NCBI RefSeq assembly: GCF_000967965.1
Contig: NZ_LACC01000020.1
Location: 1 to 64,000 of the forward strand
Direction of reading: 5' to 3'
DNA from: Pseudomonas fluorescens
Lineage (GTDB): Bacteria > Pseudomonadota > Gammaproteobacteria > Pseudomonadales > Pseudomonadaceae
DNA length: 64,000 bases
Positions 8,261 through 16,171 of the stretch are shown here, piece after piece. Position numbers and translations under genes: made by a program. Each line of letters starts with the position of its first letter. The stretch's first letter is position 1. The notes beneath the pieces are model-generated. The model saw only the letters and a list, made by a program, of their open reading frames with translations. It searched no databases and was not told where the DNA came from.

Positions 8261-8965
8261 ATGACTGACAAGCCTGGTTACCGTCGTCCGCAGGAAGGCA
8301 CTCAACCGCCGTACCTACATCCGACCTACCAATCAACCAACCTGCGCTCGCCGTCGAAACCGTTGGTGTTCCTGCCCCATTCGTTGTCGGAAATTACCGG
8401 TCCTACCATTGGCGCCGAGCGCGTCAATGAGAAGGACAATGACCTGACTGCCCAGCATGACGCGGAACCTCAGGGTGAACGCATCATCATCCACGGCCGC
8501 GTTCTGGACGAAAACGGTCTGCCAGTACCCGGGATTCTGGTGGAGATCTGGCAGGCCAACGCCGCCGGTCGCTACGCCCATGTCCGCGACCTGCACGACG
8601 CACCGCTGGACCCGAATTTCACCGGCACCGGCCGCACCGTGACCGACGCCGATGGCTGGTACCAGTTCCAGACCATCAAGCCTGGTGCGTATCCGTGGGG
8701 CAACCACCACAACGCCTGGCGCCCGGCGCACATCCATTTCTCGCTGTTCGGGCCGAGCATCCTGACGCGCCTGGTGACGCAGATGTATTTCCCGGGCGAC
8801 CCGTTGCTGGCGTACGACCCGATCTACAACTGCGTGCCCGATACCAGCGCCAAAGAGCGCTTGATCGCCGCGTTCGATCTGGAAAAAACCATCCCTTCCT
8901 ATGCCCTAGGTTATCGCTGGGACATCGTTTTGCGCGGCCGCGACGCCACGCCGATGGAGAAATAA
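8261..8965 (+). CDS. pcaH: Protocatechuate 3,4-dioxygenase beta chain
   Basis: This 234-residue iron-binding chain of protocatechuate 3,4-dioxygenase opens the ring of protocatechuate between its hydroxyls to give 3-carboxy-cis,cis-muconate. The four Fe(III) ligands can be placed as Y105, Y144, H157 and H159 (GRYAHV, GAYPWG, PAHIHF), three positions earlier than in the P. putida enzyme. The length is normal. It starts 37 nt after pcaF and is followed after one base by pcaG, with which it forms the alpha-beta protomer. Confidence 0.95.
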   Translation: MTDKPGYRRPQEGTQPPYLHPTYQSTNLRSPSKPLVFLPHSLSEITGPTIGAERVNEKDNDLTAQHDAEPQGERIIIHGRVLDENGLPVPGILVEIWQANAAGRYAHVRDLHDAPLDPNFTGTGRTVTDADGWYQFQTIKPGAYPWGNHHNAWRPAHIHFSLFGPSILTRLVTQMYFPGDPLLAYDPIYNCVPDTSAKERLIAAFDLEKTIPSYALGYRWDIVLRGRDATPMEK

Positions 8966-8966
8966 G

Positions 8967-9533
8967 ATGACGCTGACTGCGACCACGTCCCACACCGTCG
9001 GGCCGTATTACCACATCGGCCTGACCTGGCTGAACCGCGAAAACCTGACCGTCGAACAAACCCTGGGCGAGCGCGTGGCGATCACCGGGCAAGTGGTCGA
9101 CGGCAATGGCGACATCGTCAACGACGCGATGCTGGAAGTCTGGCAGGCCAACGCCGCCGGCAAGTACGACCATCCGGAAGACGACCAGGACAAACCCCTG
9201 GACCCGAACTTCGAGGGCTTTGGCCGGGTGCCGGTGGATGCCGAAGGGCGTTTCCGTTTCACCACCATCAAGCCGGGTATGGTCGAGGGGCTCAAAGGCA
9301 CGACCCAGGCACCGCACCTGGTGGTGCTGGTGTTTGCCCGTGGCCTGGTCAAGCACCTGCTGACGCGGATTTACTTTGATGGCGAGGCGGCGAACGTCAA
9401 CGATCCGTTGCTGGAATGCGTGCCGGCTGAGCGTCGCAATACGCTGCTGGCCAAGCAGGATGCGTCGGGCGTGTACCAGTGGAACGTGATTCTGCAGGGC
9501 ACCGATGCCGAGACGGTGTTCTTCGATTATTGA
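8967..9533 (+). CDS. pcaG: Protocatechuate 3,4-dioxygenase alpha chain
   Basis: This 188-residue alpha chain shares the intradiol-dioxygenase fold with PcaH (LEVWQANAAGKYDHP, DPNFEGFGRV) but lacks the HxH iron site, as is normal for this subunit. It forms the (alpha-beta-Fe) protomer and contributes substrate-binding residues. The gene begins one base after the pcaH stop. A REP doublet follows it and probably marks the end of this transcript. Confidence 0.94.
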   Translation: MTLTATTSHTVGPYYHIGLTWLNRENLTVEQTLGERVAITGQVVDGNGDIVNDAMLEVWQANAAGKYDHPEDDQDKPLDPNFEGFGRVPVDAEGRFRFTTIKPGMVEGLKGTTQAPHLVVLVFARGLVKHLLTRIYFDGEAANVNDPLLECVPAERRNTLLAKQDASGVYQWNVILQGTDAETVFFDY

Positions 9534-9545
9534 GTGAACACATAA

Positions 9546-9682
9546 CTTGTGGCGAGGGAGCTTGCTCCCGCTGGCTTGCGAAGCGAGCCCAAACCCGGCT
9601 ATCACGGTAAATCAGGCAGACCACATTGGCCGATTTTACGACTGCTTCGCAGCCGAGCGGGAGCAAGCTCCCTCGCCACAAG
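9546..9682. repeat. REP doublet (GTGGCGAGGGAGC family)
   Basis: Inverted copies CTTGTGGCGAGGGAGCTTGC and its complement at 9656-9682 bound a spacer of about 85 nt. This is a different family from the GGGAGCGAGC elements. It separates pcaG from pcaT. Confidence 0.85.
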
Positions 9683-9766
9683 AGGTTGTGTTGGCTTCAG
9701 CTGTTGCATCTGCGGATCGGGATTGTTGCAAAGTGTGTCTAGACTCTCACTGTCCCCATTGAGTGA

Positions 9767-9774
9767 AAAAACAA
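9767..9774 (+). promoter_or_regulatory. A-rich Crc/Hfq-type motif at the pcaT start
   Basis: AAAAACAA matches AANAANAA and overlaps the first base of the pcaT ATG. Bound Hfq-Crc here would block initiation. Confidence 0.4.
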
Positions 9775-11078
9775 TGACAACACCCACAGCTCCTATAGCT
9801 CTTTATACGGGCGAAGAACGCAACAAGCGGATCTTCGCTATTGTCGGTGCCTCGTCCGGCAACCTGGTCGAATGGTTCGACTTCTACGTCTACGCCTTCT
9901 GTGCGATCTATTTCGCACCTGCCTTTTTCCCGTCCGATAACCCTACGGTGCAGTTGGTCAACACCGCTGGCGTGTTTGCCGCCGGGTTCCTGATGCGACC
10001 GATTGGTGGCTGGATTTTCGGGCGCTTGGCGGACAAGCACGGGCGCAAGAATTCGATGTTGATCTCGATTCTGATGATGTGCTTCGGCTCGCTGCTGATC
10101 GCTTGCCTGCCGACCTACAACAGCATCGGGGTCTGGGCACCTATCCTGCTGCTGTTCGCCCGTTTGCTGCAAGGCTTGTCGGTGGGCGGTGAGTACGGCA
10201 CGACCGCGACCTACATGAGTGAAGTGGCGCTCAAGGGCCAACGCGGGTTCTTCGCCTCGTTCCAGTACGTGACCCTGATCGGCGGTCAGTTGCTCGCGGT
10301 GTCGCTGGTGGTGATCCTGCAACAGTTCCTCACCGAAGATGACCTGCGTGCCTACGGCTGGCGGATACCCTTCGTGGTGGGTGCCATGGCGGCGCTGGTT
10401 TCGCTGTATCTGCGTCGTTCGCTGAAAGAAACCACCAGCAAGGAAATGCGCGAAAACAAGGACGCCGGCAGCATCAGCGCGTTGTTTCGCGACCATAAAG
10501 CCGCGTTCATCACCGTGCTTGGTTACACCGCTGGTGGCTCGCTGATTTTCTACACCTTCACCACGTACATGCAGAAGTACCTGGTGAACACCGCCGGCAT
10601 GCCGGCCAAGACCGCCAGCTACATCATGACCGGCGCGCTGTTCCTCTATATGTGCATGCAGCCGATTTTCGGCATGCTCGCCGACAGGATCGGCCGGCGT
10701 AACTCGATGCTCTGGTTCGGCGCCCTCGGCACGTTGTTCACCGTACCGATCCTGTTGAGCCTGAAAAGTGTCAGCAGTCCGTTCCTGGCCTTTGTGTTGA
10801 TTACCCTGGCGCTGGTGATCGTCAGTTTCTACACCTCGATCAGCGGTTTGGTAAAAGCTGAAATGTTCCCGCCGGAAGTGCGTGCGCTAGGTGTCGGCCT
10901 GGCGTATGCGGTGGCGAATGCGATCTTCGGTGGTTCGGCGGAATATGTGGCCTTGAGCCTCAAGGCCGTGGGCATGGAAAACTCCTTCTACTGGTACGTC
11001 ACGGTGATGATGGCGGTGGCATTCCTGTTCAGCCTGCGCCTGCCGAAACAGCCGAAGTATCTGCAGCAAGACCTTTGA
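9774..11078 (+). CDS. pcaT: MFS dicarboxylate (beta-ketoadipate) transporter
   Basis: This 434-residue, 12-helix MFS permease belongs to the metabolite:proton symporter (KgtP/ShiA-like) branch. Family features include SGNLVEWFDFYVYAF in helix 1, RPIGGWIFGRLADKHGRK before helix 3 and RLLQGLSVGGEYGTTATYMSE. Annotation tools often call it alpha-ketoglutarate permease. Its position between the dioxygenase genes and pcaB matches pcaT of P. putida, assigned to beta-ketoadipate uptake. The start at 9774 follows GAGTGA and removes a long N-terminal extension that would translate the REP element. Confidence 0.85.
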   Translation: MTTPTAPIALYTGEERNKRIFAIVGASSGNLVEWFDFYVYAFCAIYFAPAFFPSDNPTVQLVNTAGVFAAGFLMRPIGGWIFGRLADKHGRKNSMLISILMMCFGSLLIACLPTYNSIGVWAPILLLFARLLQGLSVGGEYGTTATYMSEVALKGQRGFFASFQYVTLIGGQLLAVSLVVILQQFLTEDDLRAYGWRIPFVVGAMAALVSLYLRRSLKETTSKEMRENKDAGSISALFRDHKAAFITVLGYTAGGSLIFYTFTTYMQKYLVNTAGMPAKTASYIMTGALFLYMCMQPIFGMLADRIGRRNSMLWFGALGTLFTVPILLSLKSVSSPFLAFVLITLALVIVSFYTSISGLVKAEMFPPEVRALGVGLAYAVANAIFGGSAEYVALSLKAVGMENSFYWYVTVMMAVAFLFSLRLPKQPKYLQQDL

Positions 11079-11123
11079 TCTTCACGCGCGGGTCGTAAAG
11101 GCCCGCGCCTTCAGGAACTGTTT

Positions 11124-12488
11124 ATGAACCAGCGACCGGGCAATCAATTGTTCGATGCCTATTTCACTGCCCGCGATATGCGTGAGGTGTTCTGCGATCA
11201 GGGCCGTGTCCAGGCCATGCTCGATTTCGAAGCGGCACTTGCCCGGGCCGAAGCGCGGGTCGGGATGATTCCGTCGAGTGCTGTCGCGCCGATTGAAGCG
11301 GCTTGTCGTGCCGGGCTTTACGACTTTGCGGCGTTGGGCGAGGCGATTGCCACGGCCGGTAATTCGGCGATTCCGTTGGTCAAGGCGCTGGGTAAACAAA
11401 TTGCGGCCACCGATGTCGAAGCCGAACGCTATGTGCATCTGGGCGCGACCAGCCAGGACGTGATGGACAGCGGCCTGGTGCTGCAACTACGCCGGGCGCT
11501 GGAACTGATCGAAGGAGACTTGGCACAACTGGGGCAGACCCTAGCGTCCCAGGCCCAGCGCTACGCGACCACGCCATTGGCCGGACGCACCTGGCTGCAG
11601 CATGCGACGCCGGTCACCCTCGGTATGAAGATCGCCGGCTGGCTGGGGGCGGTGACCCGCAGTCGCCAACGCTTGGCCGAACTCAAGCCGCGCCTGCTGG
11701 TGCTGCAATTCGGCGGTGCGTCCGGAACCCTTGCGGCCCTAGGCGACCAGGCCATGCCGATAGCCCGGTCGCTGGCCGAAGAGCTGCAACTGACCTTGCC
11801 CGATCAGCCGTGGCACACCCAGCGCGACCGCGTGGTGGAGTTCGGCGCCGTGCTCGGCCTGATCGCCGGCAGCCTCGGCAAACTCGGTCGCGACATCAGC
11901 CTGTTGATGCAAACCGAGGCCGCCGAAGTGTTCGAACCCTCGGCGCCGGGCAAGGGCGGTTCCTCGACCATGCCGCACAAACGCAATCCTGTGGGCGCGG
12001 CGGTGTTGATCGGCGCGGCGACGCGTGTGCCAGGTCTGCTGTCGACGCTGTTCAGCGCCATGCCCCAGGAACACGAACGCAGCCTCGGCCTGTGGCATGC
12101 CGAGTGGGAAACCTTGCCGGAGATTTGCTGCCTGGTGTCGGGCAGCCTGCAGCAAGCGCTGTTGATCGCCCAAGGGCTGGAAGTGGATGCCGAGCGCATG
12201 GCGCGCAACCTCGATTTGACCCGGGGCCTGGTGCTCGCCGAAGCGGTGAGCATCGTCCTCGCGCAGCGGGTTGGGCGCGATACCGCGCATCATCTGCTGG
12301 AACAATGCTGCAAACGCGCCGTGGCCGAACAACGTCACCTGCGCGCGGTCCTCGGCGACGAACCGCAAGTGACCGCCGAACTGTCGGCGGCTGAACTCGA
12401 TCATCTGCTGGACCCCGCCCATTATCTCGGTCAGGCCAAAACCTGGGTCGAGCGGGCGGTGGCTGAACATTCTGCATTGACTGCCTGA
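11124..12488 (+). CDS. pcaB: 3-carboxy-cis,cis-muconate cycloisomerase
   Basis: This 454-residue enzyme of the fumarase/aspartase superfamily cyclises 3-carboxy-cis,cis-muconate to 4-carboxymuconolactone. The superfamily signature GSSTMPHKRNP is clear in the middle of the chain, and LGATSQDVMDS and TWLQHATPVTLG supply the other two conserved regions. It lies 45 nt after pcaT and 12 nt before pcaD, so pcaTBDC is likely one transcript. Confidence 0.95.
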   Translation: MNQRPGNQLFDAYFTARDMREVFCDQGRVQAMLDFEAALARAEARVGMIPSSAVAPIEAACRAGLYDFAALGEAIATAGNSAIPLVKALGKQIAATDVEAERYVHLGATSQDVMDSGLVLQLRRALELIEGDLAQLGQTLASQAQRYATTPLAGRTWLQHATPVTLGMKIAGWLGAVTRSRQRLAELKPRLLVLQFGGASGTLAALGDQAMPIARSLAEELQLTLPDQPWHTQRDRVVEFGAVLGLIAGSLGKLGRDISLLMQTEAAEVFEPSAPGKGGSSTMPHKRNPVGAAVLIGAATRVPGLLSTLFSAMPQEHERSLGLWHAEWETLPEICCLVSGSLQQALLIAQGLEVDAERMARNLDLTRGLVLAEAVSIVLAQRVGRDTAHHLLEQCCKRAVAEQRHLRAVLGDEPQVTAELSAAELDHLLDPAHYLGQAKTWVERAVAEHSALTA

Positions 12489-12500
12489 AGGAGACTTGCT

Positions 12501-13292
12501 GTGGCTTTTGTACAACTCGCCGAGGGCGAACTGCATTACCAACTCGATGGACCGGTCGATGCGCCGGTGCTGGTGCTGTCCAACTCCCTGGGCACGGACC
12601 TGCACATGTGGGACGCGCAGATCCCGGCGTTCACCGAGCATTTTCGCGTGCTGCGTTTCGACACTCGTGGTCACGGCCAATCGCTGGTGACGCCGGGCCC
12701 GTACAGCATCGAGCAGCTGGGCCACGACGTGCTGGCGCTCCTGGACGCGTTGCACATTGAACGCGCGCATTTCTGCGGATTGTCTATGGGCGGGCTGATC
12801 GGCCAGTGGCTAGGTATCAACGCCGGTGAGCGCCTGAACAAACTGATCGTGTGCAATACCGCAGCGAAAATCGGCGATCCGTCAGTGTGGAACCCGCGCA
12901 TCGAAACGGTGCTGCGTGATGGTCAGGCGGCCATGGTTGCCCTGCGCGATGCATCGATTGCCCGCTGGTTCACCCCGGACTTCTCCGAAGCCAACCCGGC
13001 GGCGGCCAAGCAGATTACCGACATGCTCGCGGCCACTTCCCCACAGGGCTATGCAGCCAACTGTGCAGCCGTGCGCGATGCCGATTTCCGCGATCAATTG
13101 TCGTCGATCAAGGCGCCGCTGCTGGTCATCGCTGGCACCGAAGACGCGGTGACGCCACCGTCCGGCGGACACTTCATTCAGGAACATGTGCCGGGCGCCG
13201 AGTACGCCGAGTTCTATGCCGCGCATTTGTCCAACGTCCAGGCCGGCAGCGCGTTCAGCGAGCGGGTACTGGCGTTTCTGTCGGCTGATTGA
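12501..13292 (+). CDS. pcaD: 3-oxoadipate enol-lactonase
   Basis: This 263-residue alpha/beta hydrolase opens beta-ketoadipate enol-lactone to beta-ketoadipate. The nucleophile elbow GLSMGG places S95. An acidic residue in GTEDAVTPP and the histidine in AAHLSNVQ complete the triad. The start is GTG at 12501, chosen because GAAGGAGA sits at the right distance and the protein then begins with the usual MAFVQLAEGELHYQLDG. It is ten bases upstream of pcaC. Confidence 0.94.
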   Translation: MAFVQLAEGELHYQLDGPVDAPVLVLSNSLGTDLHMWDAQIPAFTEHFRVLRFDTRGHGQSLVTPGPYSIEQLGHDVLALLDALHIERAHFCGLSMGGLIGQWLGINAGERLNKLIVCNTAAKIGDPSVWNPRIETVLRDGQAAMVALRDASIARWFTPDFSEANPAAAKQITDMLAATSPQGYAANCAAVRDADFRDQLSSIKAPLLVIAGTEDAVTPPSGGHFIQEHVPGAEYAEFYAAHLSNVQAGSAFSERVLAFLSAD

Positions 13293-13302
13293 GGGTATTG
13301 CT

Positions 13303-13695
13303 GTGGATGAGAAACAACGTTACGACGCGGGGATGGAAGTCCGTCGCGCGGTCCTCGGCGACGCCCACGTCGACCGCAGCCTGACCACCCTGACCGAGTT
13401 CAACTCGGAGTTCCAGGAGATGATCACCCGCCACGCCTGGGGTGACATCTGGACTCGCCCGGGCCTGCCGCGCCACACCCGCAGCCTGATCACCATCGCC
13501 ATGCTGATCGGCATGAACCGCGAGGGCGAACTCAAACTGCACCTGCGCGCCGCCGCCAACAACGGCGTCAGCCGTGGCGAGATCAAGGAAGTGATCATGC
13601 AGAGCGCAATCTACTGCGGGATTCCGGCGGCCAATGCGACGTTCCACCTGGCCGAGTCGGTGTGGGATGAGTTGGGGGTTGAGTCGCGGGAGTAA
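13303..13695 (+). CDS. pcaC: 4-carboxymuconolactone decarboxylase
   Basis: This 130-residue protein of the CMD/AhpD-like family decarboxylates 4-carboxymuconolactone to the enol-lactone used by PcaD. Recognisable stretches are RYDAGMEVRRAVLGDAHVDR, LPRHTRSLITIAML and the conserved IYCGIPAANATFHLAE. A GTG start at 13303 is preceded by GAGGG, and an upstream in-frame start would overlap pcaD by over 100 nt. It is the last gene of the pca run on this strand. Confidence 0.93.
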   Translation: MDEKQRYDAGMEVRRAVLGDAHVDRSLTTLTEFNSEFQEMITRHAWGDIWTRPGLPRHTRSLITIAMLIGMNREGELKLHLRAAANNGVSRGEIKEVIMQSAIYCGIPAANATFHLAESVWDELGVESRE

Positions 13696-13715
13696 GCTAT
13701 ATAGCGGTGAACAAC

Positions 13716-13806
13716 CTGTGGGAGCGAGCTTGCTCGCGATGGCGGTGTAACAGTCAATGTAGATGTTGAATGTTACGACCTCATCGCGAGCAAGCGCGCT
13801 CCCACA
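13716..13806. repeat. REPIN-like REP doublet
   Basis: CTGTGGGAGCGAGCTTGCTC and an inverted copy flank a spacer containing GTTGAATGTTA. The same inner sequence recurs in the doublet at 34112-34203, indicating that the pair moves or amplifies as a unit. It lies between two convergent genes. Confidence 0.85.
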
Positions 13807-13818
13807 TTTGTTTTGTGT

Positions 13819-15078
13819 TTACAGCAGGCTGATCGGATAGCTGATGATCACGCGGTTCTCATCGAACTCGTTGTTGCTGTAGTCGCGGCGGATGGTCGAG
13901 TTGCGCCATTTCACGTTCAGGTCCTTCAGCGCACCGCTTTGCACGGTGTAGCCCAGTTCACTTTCGCGTCCCCATTCCTTGCCGTCGGTGATGGTGCCGG
14001 TGTGCACATTGTCACCGCTGATGTAGCGGTTCATCAGGGTCAGGCCCGGTACGCCCACGGCGGCGAAGTTGTAGTCGTGACGTACTTGCCAGGATTTCTC
14101 CCGGGCATTGTCGTAGCTGGAGTTGTAGCTGTCGTTGGCCAGTGTCCCGCCGCTGGTGCCGTTGACCCGCATCCAGGCGTTGTCGCCAGTTAGTTTTTGC
14201 AGGCCGACGTAGAACGTGTTGCCGCCGTACTTGGCCGAAAACAGGCCATACATTGTCTTGTTGTCCAGCTCGCCGGCCCGGGCGCTGCCGTCATCCTTGC
14301 CGTAGAAGAAGCCCAGGTTGGCGCCCAGGGTCCAGTCGCCAAGCGGTTGGCTGTGGATCAGATTGATGAATTGCTGGCTGTAGATGTCCTTGAGCTCGGC
14401 ATTCCACAGGCCGACCTGGGTGCGCTTGTCGTTGAACACGTACTCGCCGCCCTGGAAGTTGAAACGGTCGGAGGTGAACGCGGCTTTGCCGGTCATCGAC
14501 ATGTCGTTCATGCTGCTGTCGTCCCGTGGGCTGTTCTGGCGGAACTGGCCGCCGTAGAGCGTCAGGCCATTGATTTCCTTCGACGTGATCTGGCCGCCCC
14601 GGAAGGTTTGCGGCAGCGAACGACCGTCGTCCGAACGCAGGATTGGCAGCACCGGCATCCACTCGCCGACTTTGACTTCGGTCTGCGACAGCTTGGCCTT
14701 GAACGCCACGTTGGTGCGGCCAAAGTTGTCTGCCGGGCGACCGTCATGATCCAGCGGCAGCAGTTGCGTACCGCCTGTGCCTTTGCCGCCGTCGAGCTTC
14801 ACCGAATACAAACCGAGCACATCCATGCCGAACCCGACGGTGCCTTGGGTGAAACCGGACTTGGCGTCGAGGATGAAACTCTGCGTCCATTCTTCTGCCT
14901 TGCCCTGGGCCTTGGTCGGGTTGGTGAAGTTGCGGTTGATGTAGAAGTTGCGCAGGTTCAGGTTGACCTTGGCCCCTTCGACAAAACCCGACTCCTCGGC
15001 GTAGGCGGGCAGGGCCGCGCTGGCCAGGGCCAAGGCGATCAGGCTGGGAACGAAGTACTGCGCGGTGGAAGACGTCAT
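13819..15078 (-). CDS. OprD-family outer-membrane porin (BenF/PcaP-like)
   Basis: This 419-residue OprD-family porin has a cleavable signal peptide (about residues 1-27, ending PAYAEES). The mature part alternates short polar and aromatic segments expected of beta strands and ends with ISYPISLL. It includes typical OprD stretches such as GEWMPVLPILRSDDGRSLPQ. In P. putida an equivalent porin gene sits between pcaC and the ttg operon, so a role in aromatic-acid entry is likely. It is convergent with pcaC. A PcaR-type site at 15289-15303 lies 210 nt upstream. Confidence 0.88.
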   Translation of the reverse strand: MTSSTAQYFVPSLIALALASAALPAYAEESGFVEGAKVNLNLRNFYINRNFTNPTKAQGKAEEWTQSFILDAKSGFTQGTVGFGMDVLGLYSVKLDGGKGTGGTQLLPLDHDGRPADNFGRTNVAFKAKLSQTEVKVGEWMPVLPILRSDDGRSLPQTFRGGQITSKEINGLTLYGGQFRQNSPRDDSSMNDMSMTGKAAFTSDRFNFQGGEYVFNDKRTQVGLWNAELKDIYSQQFINLIHSQPLGDWTLGANLGFFYGKDDGSARAGELDNKTMYGLFSAKYGGNTFYVGLQKLTGDNAWMRVNGTSGGTLANDSYNSSYDNAREKSWQVRHDYNFAAVGVPGLTLMNRYISGDNVHTGTITDGKEWGRESELGYTVQSGALKDLNVKWRNSTIRRDYSNNEFDENRVIISYPISLL

Positions 15079-15570
15079 GAGCTCGGGTCTCTCTAATTCT
15101 TGGGGATGAAGCGAGGTGATGCCGCAACCCGGGGTTGCAGACGAGTATTCGAAATCAGCACAAAACGAAGCGGGTCAGCCGGAGAGGGCGGGGCGCGGGG
15201 GCATGGTGTCGAACCTGTTGTTATTGGTTTTGTGGTTCGGATGGTGCGGGGAATGTACTGGATGGTTCAATCGTAAAAAGCGGGTTTTGGGCGATTATCG
15301 AACGCAAGATTGGGCGGCGTTCAGGAGTGGCTATGCGGGCCTCTTCACGGATAGGCTCGTTCACGAACGTTATCGAGGAAAAATTCAGGAATAATAGTTT
15401 GAGTTGATATATAAATTTAATTCGTAAAAATACTCCACTTTAAAGTAACGCTTTTCCATTTGTAACTGGTATTTCTGACAGTTGAGTGCGCCTTTTTCAG
15501 GGAGTAGTGTTTCGTCTCGGATGGTTTGGTGAGTGTCCAGTAATAATTCATATTTTTTGGAGAAAATGAC
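15079..15570. other. Gene-free interval between the porin and the orphan gene
   Basis: About 490 bases with no supported gene. They hold the likely upstream region of the porin, one PcaR-type operator (15289-15303), and then strongly AT-rich sequence leading to the orphan gene at 15571. Confidence 0.5.
15289..15303 (-). promoter_or_regulatory. Single PcaR-type operator upstream of the porin
   Basis: GGGCGATTATCGAAC matches the reverse complement of the pcaR operator at 14 of 15 positions. No good second copy lies 19 nt away, unlike the three paired sites. It is 210 nt upstream of the OprD-like porin, so the link to that gene is an inference. Confidence 0.6.
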
Positions 15571-16077
15571 ATGGCTGGTCAAGGTGCGGAAAAACGTTCA
15601 TTCACTACTACTGGTGCTGCGCAATCACTGTATGAGAAACCAAGGATTGCTCAGGGCTTTGTCAAGCTTGAAGTTACAAGAGGTGATGGCGCCCCAGTAT
15701 CGATGGAAACTAATTGGATTGGTTTCGGTATGGGAGAAACGAGTTTCTCACTCGAAGCTTATTTTGGCGAGGATACCGGCCATCTGGTGGAAACGGTTGG
15801 CTTGATGACCATCATTAAAGTTGCGAAGGGAAGTTATGAAATCAGAGATCCATTTGGAGACAAACCATATAAGGTGGCTGCTTTGTTTGGCAAAGGAAGG
15901 CCAGATGAAAATCTGCAAGGTGATAATTTTGGGCAAGGCAAGTTGATAGTGTTGGATGTTGTCGATGAGTCAGCGAGAAAATATATTAAAGGTAAATTTG
16001 AGTTTTCTTTTCTTGATCGCAATAAGGTAATGGTAAAGGTTGAGGCGAAGGAGTTTTCGGCTGAATATGGTAGTTGA
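15571..16077 (+). CDS. AT-rich orphan hypothetical protein
   Basis: I do not recognise this 168-residue soluble protein. It has no signal peptide or membrane helix. It alternates short beta-like segments (FVKLEVTR, SFSLEAYF, SYEIRDPF, KLIVLDVV, KFEFSFLD, KVMVKVEA), which suggests an all-beta fold. TTTGGAGAAA gives a good ribosome-binding site. Codon use is markedly more AT-rich than the flanking pca and ttg genes, and the equivalent junction in P. putida, as I recall it, has the porin next to ttgC. Recent acquisition is therefore likely. Confidence 0.7.
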   Translation: MAGQGAEKRSFTTTGAAQSLYEKPRIAQGFVKLEVTRGDGAPVSMETNWIGFGMGETSFSLEAYFGEDTGHLVETVGLMTIIKVAKGSYEIRDPFGDKPYKVAALFGKGRPDENLQGDNFGQGKLIVLDVVDESARKYIKGKFEFSFLDRNKVMVKVEAKEFSAEYGS

Positions 16078-16130
16078 TGCTGCATTTGAGTTTGTGGTGA
16101 ATGAGTTTAAGAATGTTTTGTAGTATAAAA

Positions 16131-16158
16131 AAAGCCCACCAATCGGTGGGCTTCGTGT
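16131..16158. terminator. Bidirectional intrinsic terminator
   Basis: AAGCCCACC and GGTGGGCTT pair around a 4-nt loop, with an A-run before and T-rich sequence after. It sits between the orphan gene and the convergent efflux operon and can end both. Confidence 0.8.
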
Positions 16159-16171
16159 TTTCACAGCGCTA

